From JAJDXW01 sp965202895 (lineage in GTDB: Bacteria > Pseudomonadota > Gammaproteobacteria > HK1): a DNA stretch of 64,000 nucleotides. The stretch spans positions 868,001 to 932,000 of the forward strand of contig OZ241901.1 in NCBI GenBank assembly GCA_965202895.1, written 5' to 3'. The notes beneath the pieces are model-generated. The model did no database searches, was not told the DNA's origin, and was given only the letters and a program-made list of their open reading frames with translations. The translations under genes were made by a program, and so were the position numbers. Positions 35,001 through 47,000 of the stretch are shown here, in pieces; the stretch's first letter is position 1; each line of letters begins with the position of its first letter.

Positions 35001-38000
35001 GGCCGTTCCAGATCCCGGCGGCGAGCGGCGGCAACGGAGCCATTTCCTACGAAGCCATTAACCTCTCGGCGCGCCCGGGCCTGAAGTTCGACGCCACCGG
35101 CACGGACCCCGGCGGCTGCCCGAGCACGACGCCGCGCACCGTCTGCGGCACACCCACGGCGACGGGCGCATCCGTTGTGACTTTTTCCGCGCAGGACGCG
35201 GACTCGAACCAAGGACCTTTGGACAGATCGTCGATTGCCCTGGATATCTACATCTACGGCGCCTCGATTTCGTCCTCGCCGCTGACCGAGGCGAACCTGA
35301 ACACCGCCACCGTCGCCGTGTCGCTGGCGCAGACCACGTTCGGCAGCGGCGTCACCGTGTCGAGCTTCGACTTGGTGACGGACATCCCCAACATTTCCAT
35401 CTCCGGCGTGTCGGGCGGGGCTTCCGGCAGCACGACGGCGACGCTGACCCTGGCCTTCACCGGCGACTTCAGCACCGACCGGACCCTGGCGGTGAAGGTC
35501 AAGGCCGCCGCCCACGCCCGTAGCGCCGACCTCACCACCGACGCGGTGGACGTACTCGCGGCGGCGGATACGGCGCCATCGTTCCCCAGCCGAACGTTGC
35601 CGGCCAAGTACTTCCCGGTAGGCGCGGCCATCCAGCCGTTCCAGATCCCGGCGGCCACCGGCGGCAACGGAGCCATTTCCTACGAAGCCATTAACCTCTC
35701 GGCGCGCCCGGGCCTGAAGTTCGACGCCACCGGCACGGACCCCGGCGGCTGCCCGGGCACGACGCCGCGCACCGTCTGCGGCACACCCACGGCGACGGGC
35801 GCATCCGTTGTGACTTTTTCCGCGCAGGACGCGGACTCGAACCAAGGACCTTTGGACAGATCGTCGATTGCCCTGGATATCTACATCTACGGCGCCTCGA
35901 TTTCCTCGCCCAACATCCTCACCGCCGCGACCCTGAACGGCGCCGCGGTCACCGTGTCGCTGGACAGGACCACGTTCGCCAGCGGCGTCGGCTCGGCGAG
36001 CTTCGAGCTGGCCACGAGCCCCGCCGTCGCCGGCCTGACCGTCGGCAGCGTCTCCGGCGGGGCGTCCGGCAGCGCGAGCGCCACGCTCAACCTCTCCTGG
36101 AGCGGTACGACGCTGGCGGCGGATGCGAAGCTCAAGGTGCGGGTGCTCGCCGCCGCCCACGCCCGTAGCGCCGACCTCACCACCGACGCGGTGGACGTGC
36201 TCGCGGCGGCGGATACGGCGCCATCGTTCCCCAGCCGAACGTTGCCGGCCAAGTACTTCCCGGTAGGCGCGGCCATCCAGCCGTTCCAGATCCCGGCGGC
36301 CACCGGCGGCAACGGGGCCATCTCCTACAGGTCCGAAAACCTCTCTCGGCTCCCGGGCCTGAAGTTCGACGCCACCGGCACGGACCCCGGCGGTTGCCCG
36401 GGCACGACGCCGCGCACCGTCTGCGGCACGCCCACGGCGACGGGCGCATCCGTTGTGACTTTTTCCGCGCAGGACGCGGACTCGAACCAAGGACCTTCGG
36501 ACAGATCGTCAATTGCCCTGGATATCTACATCTACGACGCCTCGATTTCCTCGCCCAACATCCTCACCGCCGCGACCCTGAACGGGGCCGCGGTCACCGT
36601 GTCGCTGGACAGGACCACGTTCGCCAGCGGCGTCGGCGCGGCGAGCTTCGAGCTGATCACCAGTCCCGCCATCGCCGGCCTGACCGTCGGCAGCGTCTCC
36701 GGCGGGGCGTCCGGCAGCGCGAGCGCCACGCTCAACCTCTCCTGGAGCGGTACGACGCTGGCGGCGGATGCGAAGCTCAAGGTCCGCGTGCTCGCCGCCG
36801 CCCACGCCGGCGACGCCTACCTCGAGACCGCCGAAATCGACGTGCTCGCGGCGGCGGACACGGCGCCGTCGTTCCCCAGCCGAACGTTGCCGGCCAAGTA
36901 CTTCCCGGTGGGCGCGGCCATCCGGCCGTTCCAGATCCCGGCGGCGAGCGGCGGCAACGGAGCCATTTCCTACGAAGCCATTAACCTCTCGGCGCGCCCG
37001 GGCCTGAAGTTCGACGCCACCGGCACGGACCCCGGCGGCTGCCCGGGCACGATGCCGCGCACCGTCTGCGGCACACCCACGGCGACGGGCGCATCCGTTG
37101 TGACTTTTTCCGCGCAGGACGCGGACTCGAACCAAGGACCTTTGGACAGATCGTCGATTGCCCTGGATATCTACATCTACGGCGCCTCGATTTCGTCCTC
37201 GCCGCTGACCGAGGCGAACCTGAACACCGCCACCGTCGCCGTGTCGCTGGCGCACACCACGTTCGGCGCCGGGGTCACGGCGTCGAGCTTCGAGCTGGTG
37301 ACGGACATCCCCAACGTCTCCATCTCCGGCGTGTCGGGCGGAGCTTCGGGCAGCACGACGGCGACGCTGACCCTGGCCTTCACCGGCGACTTCGGCACGT
37401 CCCGGACCCTGGCGGTGAAGGTCAAGGCCGCCGCCCACGCCCGCAGCGGCGACCTCACCACCGCCACGGTGACCGTGACCTCCACGGACACCGCGCCGGC
37501 CTTCGCCCGCGGCTGGCCGGCCACCGGCTTCCCGAGCGGGGCGGCCATCGTCCCGTTCCAGCTCCCGGCGGCGAGCGGCGGCAACGGGGCCGTCACCTAC
37601 GCGGCCGCCGGTCTGCCGGCGGGGCTCAGGTTCGACGCCACCGGCGCGGACGCGGGCGGCTGCACGGCGGCGGACTTCCCCACGGGCTTCACCGACGCCG
37701 CCAACCTCGCCGCCGCGCCGCGCGTGGTCTGCGGCACGCCCACCCGCGACGGGGCGAGCATCGTGGTCGTCACCGCCCACGACGCGGACGCCAACCGCGC
37801 CGCCGCCGACCGCGCCCGGCTGTCCTTCACCTTCACCGTCGCCGCCCCGGCCGCGGCCCTCGCCTGGAGCCTGCCGCCGGCGCTCACCGAGGCCAGCCTG
37901 CACGGGGCCACCCTCGGGGTGTCGCTCAAGCAGAGCGCCTTCGCCGCCGGGGCCGGGGCGTCGGGCTTCGCGCTGGTCACCACCGTCCCGAACCTCTCCA

Positions 38001-41000
38001 TCGCGCGGGTGTCGGACGTCGCCGAGGGCGGGACGACGGCGACCCTGACGCTCGCCTTCACCGGCGACTGGCGCGGGGCCGGGCGCCCGCTGGCGGTGCG
38101 GGTGCTGGCCGCCGCCCACCGGCAGGCCGGGGACCTCACCACCGGGGCGGTCACGGTCCCGCCGGCGCCGGGGCTCGCGCTGGCGCCGGCGACGTCGGCA
38201 ACGAGCCGGCTGCGGACCACGGAGGCGGGGGACACGGCGACCTTCACGGTGCGGCTCGACCGCGCGCCGTCGGGGAACGTGGTGCTCGACGTGACGAGCT
38301 CGGACACCGGCGAAGGCACGGTGCTGCCGGCGCGTCTGACCTTCACGCCGTCGGACTGGAACACGGCGCAGACGGTGACCCTGACCGGGGTGGACGATTC
38401 GCCCACGCCGTCGGACCCCAACCCCTCCGCCGGGAACCGGAACTACACCGTCTCGGTGGCGGTGGACGCGGCGGCCACGGCCGACGACGGCTACGACGGG
38501 CTGGCGGCGGCGACGGTGTACGCGGTCAACGCGGACGACGAGTACGGGCTGGACGTGGGCGCGGTGACGGGGCAGGCGACGGAGGCGGGCGGACAGGCGA
38601 CGTTCACGGTGGCGCTGCGGACCCAGCCCTCGGCGGCGGTGACGGTGGCGGTGTCGAGCCGGGATGCGGGCGAGGGGACGGTGGAGCCTTCGTCGCTGAC
38701 CTTCGCCGCGGCGGCCTGGAACACGGGGCAGACGGTGACGGTGACGGGGGTGCAGGACCCGGTCGACGACGGCGACGCGGCGTGGCAGGTGCGCCTCGAT
38801 TCGTCGAGCGGGGACACGGACTACGCCGGCGTCGGCGACGTGGACGTGGACGTGACCACCGCCGACGACGACGGCCCGCCGGGGGTGACGCTGGCGCTGG
38901 ACCCCGCGACCCTCGACGAGAGCGGCGCTGCGACGGTGGCGACGGTGAGCGCGACGCTCTCGCACCCCTCGGGTGCGGCGACGACGGTGACGGTGAGCGC
39001 GGGGACGGCGTGGACGGCGGGTTCGGACGCGGTGATCGTCATCGCGGCGGGGGCGACGACGAACGCCTCGGACACGGCGACGGTGGTGGCGGCGGACAAC
39101 GCGACGGACGAGCCGGACCGCACCGGCACGGTGACGGCGACCATCGCCAACGACCGGGCCGCGGCGGACTCGACGACGATGGCGGTGACCGGGGCGGCGC
39201 TGACGGTGCGCGACGACGATGCGGCGCCGGGGGTGACGCTGGCGCTGGCCCCGGCGTCGGTGTCGGAGAACGGCGGGGTCTCGACGGTGAGCGCGACGCT
39301 CTCGAACCCGTCGTCGGAGCCTTCGACGGTGACGGTGGCGGCGGTCTCCGGGGCCTACACGGTGGGCACGGACGCGACCATCACCATCGCGGCGGGCGCC
39401 ACCACGGCGGCGGCAGACACGGTGCTGGTCACGGCCGTGGACGACAGCATCCACCAGGGGAGCGCGGGGCGGAGCGCGACGGTGACGGCGGCGCTCGCCA
39501 ACGGCCAGGGCGCGGGGGCGGTGACGGGGGCGGCCCTGACCTTGACGGACGACGAGACCCTGCCGACGGTGGCGCTCGTGTTGTCGTCTTCGTCGATTTC
39601 GGAGACGGGCGGCGTCTCGACGGTGACGGCGACCCTGTCCGGCCCGTCGAGCGAGGCGGTGACGGTGACGGTGGCCGCGGCGGCGGGGACCGGGGCGGTC
39701 GCGGGAGACTTCGCCCTGAGCACGGCCACGACCCTGACCCTCGCGGCGGGGGCGACGACGAGCGCGGGCGTGGTGACGGTGACCGCGAACGGCAACGACG
39801 TGGACTCGCCCAACAAGTCCGTGACCGTCTCGGGCACGTCGGCGGGGGGCAACAGCGTGGCGAACCCGCCGAACGTGACCCTGACCCTGGAGGACGACGA
39901 GACGTTGCCGACGGTGGCGCTGGTGCTCACGCCCTCGTCGATTTCGGAGACGGGCGGCATCTCGACGGTGACCGCGACCTTGTCGGGTCCGTCGAGCGAG
40001 GCGGTGACGGTGACGGTGGCCGCGGCGGCGGGGACCGGGGCGGTGGCGGCGGACTTCGCCCTGTCGAGCACGACGACCCTGACCCTCGCGGCGGGGGAGA
40101 CGACGAGCGCGGGCGTGGTGACGGTGACCGCGAACGGCAACGACGTGGACTCGCCGAACAAGTCGGTGACCGTCTCGGGAACGGCGGCGGGCGGTAACAG
40201 CGTCGCGGACCCGCCGGACGTGACCCTGACCCTGGAGGACGACGATGCCTTGCCGACGGTGGCGCTGGCGCTTTCTTCCACGTCGATTTCGGAGACGGGC
40301 GGGGTCTCGACGGTGACCGCGACCTTGTCCGGCCCGTCGAGCGAGGCGGTGACGGTGACGGTGGCCGCCGCGGCGGGGACCGGGGCGGTGTCGGCGGACT
40401 TCACCCTGAGCACGGCGACGACCCTGACCCTCGCGGTCGGGGCGACGACGAGCGCGGGCGTGGTGACGGTGACCGCGAACGGCAACGCGGTGGATTCGCC
40501 GAACAAGTCCGTGACCGTCTCCGGCACGGCGGCGGGCGGCAACAGCGTCGCGGACCCGTCGGACGCGACCCTGACCCTGGAAGACGACGACGCCTTGCCG
40601 ACGGTGGCGCTCGTGTTGTCGTCCTCGTCGATTACGGAGACGGGCGGGGTCTCGACGGTGACGGCAACGCTCTCCGGCCCGTCGAGCGAGGCGGTGACGG
40701 TGACCGTGGCCGCATCGGCGGGGACGGGCGCGGTCGTGGACGACTTCACCCTGAGCACGGCCACGACCCTGACCCTCGCGGCGGGCGCGACGACGAGCGC
40801 GGGCACGGTGACGGTGACGGCGAACGGCAACGACGTGGACGCGGCGAACAAGTCCGTGACCGTCTCGGGCACGGCGGCAGGCGGCAACAGCGTCGCGGAC
40901 CCGCCGGACGTGACCCTGACCCTGGAGGACGACGACGCCTTGCCGACGGTGGCGCTGGTGCTCACGCCCTCGTCGATTTCGGAGACGGGCGGGGTCTCGA

Positions 41001-44000
41001 CGGTGACGGCGACCCTCTCCGGCCCGTCGAGCGAGGCGGTGACGGTGACGGTGGCGGCAGCGGCGGTTTCGCCGGCGGTGGCGGGCGACTTCACCCTGAG
41101 CGCGGCGACGACCCTGACCCTCGCGGCGGGCCAGACGACGAGCGCCGGGACGGTGACGGTGGCCGCGAACGGCAACGACGTGGACGCGGCGAACAAGTCC
41201 GTGACCGTCTCGGGGACGGCGACGGGGGGCAACAGCGTCGCGAGCCCGTCGAACGCGACCCTGACCCTGACCGACGACGACACGGCGGGGGTCTCGGTGT
41301 CGCCGGCGACCTCGACGACGAGCCGGCTGCGGACCACGGAGTCGGGGGGGACGGCGACGTTCACCGTGCGGTTGGACAGCGAGCCCACGGGGGACGTGGC
41401 GCTCGACGTGGCGAGCACGGACACGGACGAGGGCACGGTGATGCCGGCGACCCTGACCTTCACGGCGAGCGACTGGAGCACGGCGCAGACGGTGACCCTG
41501 ACGGGGGTGGACGACAGCCCGCCCGCGGCCGACGGCAGCCAGAGCTACACCGTGACCCTGACCGTCAACCAGACGAACACCGCGGACTCCAGCTACGACG
41601 CCCTCTCGGCGCTCACGGTGTACGCGGTGAACGCGGACAACGAGTACGGGCTGGACGTGGGCTCGGTGACGGGCCAGGCGACGGAGGCGGGAGGGACGGC
41701 GGCCTTCACGGTGGCGTTGCTGACCCAGCCCTCGGCGGCGGTGACGGTGGCGGTGACGAGCCGGGACGAGGGCGAGGGGCTGGTGTCGGCGGGCGGCGGG
41801 GCGCCGGCGGCCTCGACGACCCTGACCTTCGCCGCGGCGGCCTGGAGCACGGCGCAGACGGTGACGGTGACGGGGGTGCAGGACCCGGTCGACGACGGGA
41901 CGGTGGCCTGGACGGTGCGTCTCGACCCTGCGAGCGGGGACGCCGACTACGACGCCCTCGACAGCGAGGACGTGTCGGTGAGCACCACCGACGACGACGG
42001 CCCGCCGACGGTGACCCTGACGCTGAACCCCGCGAGCATCGCGGAGAGCGGGACGGGCAACGTGGCGACGGTGACGGCGCGGCTGTCGCACCCCTCGGGC
42101 GCGGCGACCACGGTGACGGTGAGCGCAGGGACGGCCTGGGCGGCGGGGACGGACGCCACCATCGTCATCGCGGCAGGGGCGACGGCGAACGCTTCGGACA
42201 CGGCGACGGTGGTGGCGGCGGACAACGCGACGGACGAGCCGGACCGCACCGGCACGGTGACCGCGACCATCACCAACGCCCGGGCCGCGGCCGACGGAAC
42301 GACGATGGCGGTGACGGGCGTGGCGCTGACCGTGGAGGACGACGACGCGGCGCCGACGGCGGCGCTGTCGCTGAGCCCGGCGTCGGTCTCGGAGAACGGC
42401 GGCCTCTCGACGGTGACGGCCACACTCTCGCACCCGTCGAGCGAGCCCTCGACGGTGACGGTGACGGCGGGCTCGGGAGCGTCGGGCCTCTACACGGTGG
42501 GCCTGGACGCGACCATCACGATCGCGGCGGGCTCGACGACGGCGGCCTCGGACACGGCGACGGTGACGGGCGTGGACGACGCGGTCCACCAGGGGAGCGC
42601 GGGCCGCAGCGCGACGGTGACCGCGACGTTGGCGAACGGCCAGGGCGCGGGCGCGGTGACCGGCGCGGCGCTGACCCTGAGCGACGACGAGACGTTGCCG
42701 ACGGTGGCGCTGGCTCTGGGGCCGGCCTCGATCTCGGAGGAGGGCGGGGTCTCGACGGTGAGCGCGACGTTGTCGGGGGTGTCGAGCGAGGCGGTGACGG
42801 TGACGGTGGCCGCGGCGGCGGGGTCCGGGGCGGTGTCGGGCGACTTCGCCCTGAGCACGGCGACGACCCTGACCCTCGCGGCGGGTGCGACGACGAGCAG
42901 CGGGGTGGTGACGGTCCGGGCCAACGGCAACAACGTGGCGTCGGGGAGCAAGCAGGTGGTGGTGTCGGGCACGGCGGCCGGCGGCAACGGCGTCGCGAAC
43001 CCGGCGAACACGACCCTGACCCTCACCGACGACGACACGCCGCGGGCGGCGCTGGCGCTGTCGTCGTCCTCGATTACGGAGAACGGAGGCATCGCCACGG
43101 TGACGGCGACCCTGGACCGGCAGTCGTCCATCGCGGTGACGGTGACGGTGGCCGCAGCCCCGGTGGCCTCGACGGGCGCGGTGGCCGGCGACTTCACGTT
43201 GAGCACGGCCACGACCCTGACCTTCGTGGCCAACGCGACGACGAGCACGGGCCTGGTGACGGTGACGGGGAACGACGACGCCACGGACGCGCCGGACAAG
43301 CGGGTGACGGTCTCGGGCACGGCCTCGGACGGCCTCGGGCTGGCGAACGACCCGCCGTCGGTGACCTTGACCCTGACCGACGACGAGGGTGCGCCGGGGG
43401 TGGTGCTGTCGCTGAACCCGTCCTCGGTGTCGGAGAACGGCGGGACCTCGACGGTGAGCGCGACCTTGTCGCACCCGTCGTCGGAGCCCTCGACGGTCAC
43501 GGTGACGGCGGTATCGGGTTTCTACACGGTAGGGGACGCGACCATCACGATTGCGGCGGGCGACACGACGGCCGCCTCGGACACGGCGACGGTGACGGCG
43601 GTGGACGACGCCGTCCACCAAGGGAGCGCGGGGCGGAGCGCGACGGTGACGGCGGCGTTGACCAACGGCCAGGGCGCGGGCGCGGTGACGGGGGCGACCC
43701 TGACCCTGACGGATGACGAGACGCTGCCGACGGTGGCGCTGGTTCTGGGGCCGTCCTCGATTTCGGAGTCGGGCGGGGTCTCGACGGTGACCGCAACCTT
43801 GTCGGGCGCGTCGAGCGCGGCGTTGACGGTGACGGTGGCCGCGGCGGCGGGGACGGGCGCGGCAGCGGCGGACTTCACCCTGAGCACGGCGACGACCCTG
43901 ACCTTCGCGGCGGGTTCGACGACGAGCGCCGGGGTGGTGACGGTGACCGCGAACGGCAACGCGGTGGATGCGCCGGACAAGTCGGTGACCGTCTCTGGCG

Positions 44001-47000
44001 CGTCGTCGGGCGGGAACGGGGTGGCGAATCCGTCGAACGTGACCTTGACGATTACCGACGACGAGGCGACAGCGACGGCGACCTTGGTGCTCACCCCGCC
44101 TTCGATCCTGGAGAACGGCGGCCTCTCGACGGTGACGGCGCGTCTGTCGCACCCGACGACCGAGGCGACGACCTTGACGGTGTCGGCGGCGCCGGTGTCC
44201 CCGGCGGTGGCGGGGGACTTCATGCTGAGCGCGACCACCACGCTGACCCTCGCGGCGGGGGCGACGGCGAGCACCGGGACGGTGACGGTGACGGCGGTGG
44301 ACAACGCCGGGGCGTCGGGGCGGAGGCAGGTGAGGGTGTCGGCGACGGCGACGGGCGGGCGCGGGGTGGCGGCGCCGTCGGACGCGACCCTGGTCATCCG
44401 CGACGACGAGTTCGGCCTGAACGAGAGCGCGGTGACGGGCCAGGCGACGGAGGGCGGCGGGCAGGCGACGTTCACGGTGGCGTTGCAGACGCAGCCCTCG
44501 GCGGCGGTGACGGTGTCGATGACGCGCTGGGATGAGGACGGTCTGGTGGTGGATGAGAGCGAGGGGCGGGTGGAGCCGTCGTCGCTGGTGTTCACCACGG
44601 GTAGCTGGGAGACGGCGCAGACGGTGACGGTGACCGGGGTGGACGATGATGTCGACGACGGGGACGTGGCCTGGAGGGTGCGCCTCGACCCGTCGAGCGC
44701 CGACGCCGACTACGACGGCCTCGACCCCGTGGACGTGGCCGTGAGCACGACCGACGACGACGCGGCGCCGGCGGTGACCTTGGCGCTGACGCCGCCGTCG
44801 ATTGCGGAGGCCGGCGGGGTGAGCACGGTGACGGCGACGCTCTCGCACCCGTCGAGCGCGGCGACGACGGTGACGGTCTCGGCCGCGCCGGTGGCCCCGG
44901 CGGTGGCGGGCGACTTCACGCTGAGCGCGGCGACGATGCTGACCATCGCCGCCGGCTCGATTGCGAGCACCGGGACGGTGACGGTGACCGCGGTGGACAA
45001 CCGCGTGGACGCGGCGGACAAGACGGTGGCGGTCTCGGGGACGGCGGCGAACTCCCGGGCCGGCGGCGACGGGATGGACATGACGGTGACGGCCGCGACG
45101 CTGACCATCGCGGACGACGACGAGAAGGGGTTGGCGTTCGCCGACGGGGCGGGGCGGGCGTTCGCGCCGCCGTCCCCGCTCGCGGTGGCGGAGGGCGACC
45201 CCGCCGGGGCGCCCTACACGGTGACGCTGACGAGCCGGCCGGTGGGGACGGTGACGGTGGCGGTGGCGAGCGACAACGCGGAGGTGGAGGTCTCCCCCGG
45301 CCGCCTCACCTTCGCCCCGTCGGACTGGAACGAGGCGCAGACGGTGACCGTGACCGCGCACGACGACGGGGACGACTATGCCGATGCGGCGGTGCTCACG
45401 CACACGGCGTCGGGCGGCGGGTACGACGATGGGGACGCGGTGGTGGGGACGCTGGCCGTGGCGGTGGATTCGGAGCGCGGCACGAAGCTCGTGGTGGGCG
45501 GCGCGGGCGAGACGACCTACCGCATCGGCGGTCGGACGGTGACGGTGGTGGTGCGGCCCGGCGTGGCGGAGGGAATCGAGCTGGACTTGGAGGCCCTGCC
45601 CGATGCGCCGTCGCACGAGCGTCTGACGCTGGCCTTCGCGCCGGTGGAGGCGCCGGCGGCGAGCGATGCGTACACCTACGGGTCGGCGGGGGCGCGCACG
45701 GTGGTGGACGTGGCGGTGACGGAGGGAGCGGTGCCGTCCGCGGGGCTGCGGCTGTGCCTGCCGGTGGTGGAGGCGGTGCGGGCCGCGGCGCGGGGCCGTG
45801 CATTGCGGTTGCTGCACCATGACGGCGGCGCCTGGACGGAGGTGGCCGGGTCGGCGGAGGGTGACGAGGGAACGAGGGTGTGCGCCAGCGGGGTGGCGGA
45901 GTTCTCGCCGTTCGCGGTGGGGTACGCGGACACGGCGCCGGAGTTCACGGGCGACTTCACCATGACGGAGATGGTGTTCACGGTGGACGAGGCCATCGAG
46001 GTGGAGCCGCTGCCGAAGGCGGAGGGCGGGGACCGCACGCGCCACGTGCTGGGTCCGCGGCCGCTGGTGCTGCCGCCGGGCCTGGACTTCGACGACGGCG
46101 CGGGGGAGGACGAGTGCCCCGGCCGGCCGGCGTACACCCTCTGCGGCACGCCGACGGAGGCGTTCGCGAGGAAGGGCTACACCTGGACGGCGACGGACCT
46201 CGACGGGGAGAGCGACGCGCTGGCGCTCACCATCGAGGTGAAGGCGGCCGTCGGTCCGGCTCGCGCGCGCCTTGCGGCGATCAACGAATCGATCCTGCCG
46301 GAGGTCGCGCGGGCATCGTGGGACAGCGCGATGGCGGCGGTGTCGCGGCGGCTGGGGTCCTCGGGGGGCGGGAGCGGGGTTGGCTCAGGGGCGTCCGGCG
46401 AGGGGCTGTCCGCGGCGCTGGCGGGGTTCATGCGGTCCAACGAACGGGCGCTGCAAGAGGGCGGGGTGTCGTGGAAGGAGCTGTGGAGCGGGCAGTCGTT
46501 CGCGGTGGCCCTCGGCGGCGAGGGCGAGGGCGCAGGCGAAGGCGCGGGGGCGGGCCTCGGGCGGTCGGTCACCGTCTGGGGGGCGGGGGAGCGGCGGAGC
46601 CTGTCGCGGGACACGCCCACCCTGGCGTGGTCGGGGGAGCTGTTCGCGGCCCATCTGGGGGCGGACGTGGGGCTCGGCTCCGGGCTCACCGGCGGGGCCG
46701 GGGTGTCGTGGTTCGAGAGCGGGATGGACTATACGGACCGCAGCGGGGACGACGGGCCGGTCGAGGGGGTGCACCGGAGCTGGATGGCGAGCGTGCAGCC
46801 TTACCTGGGATGGTCGTCGGGGTCCGGCTCGCGGCTGTGGGGGGCGTTGGGCTACGGTGCGGGGGAGGTCGAGATCGTCGACGAGGCGCTGGTGGAGCGC
46901 TTCGGTCGTCAGGAGAGCGACAGCGGGCTGCGGGCGGTGGCGGCGGGGGGTGCGTTGCGCCTGTCGCCGGCCGGGGGAGCGCTGCGGCTGGACCTGAAGG

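Noticed and set aside
32352..35061. Alternative plus-strand frames through the poly-C and repeat zone that could be fused to the adhesin by slippage
   Set aside because: They contain only repeat-derived sequence and no signal peptide. Without tract-length data a frame switch cannot be claimed as a gene structure.
36509..46045. Minus-strand open frame of about 3,178 codons opposite the adhesin gene
   Set aside because: It is Arg/His/Gly-rich, has no domain, follows the same repeat periodicity as the sense gene and has no start signal. It is a by-product of GC-rich repeats on the other strand.
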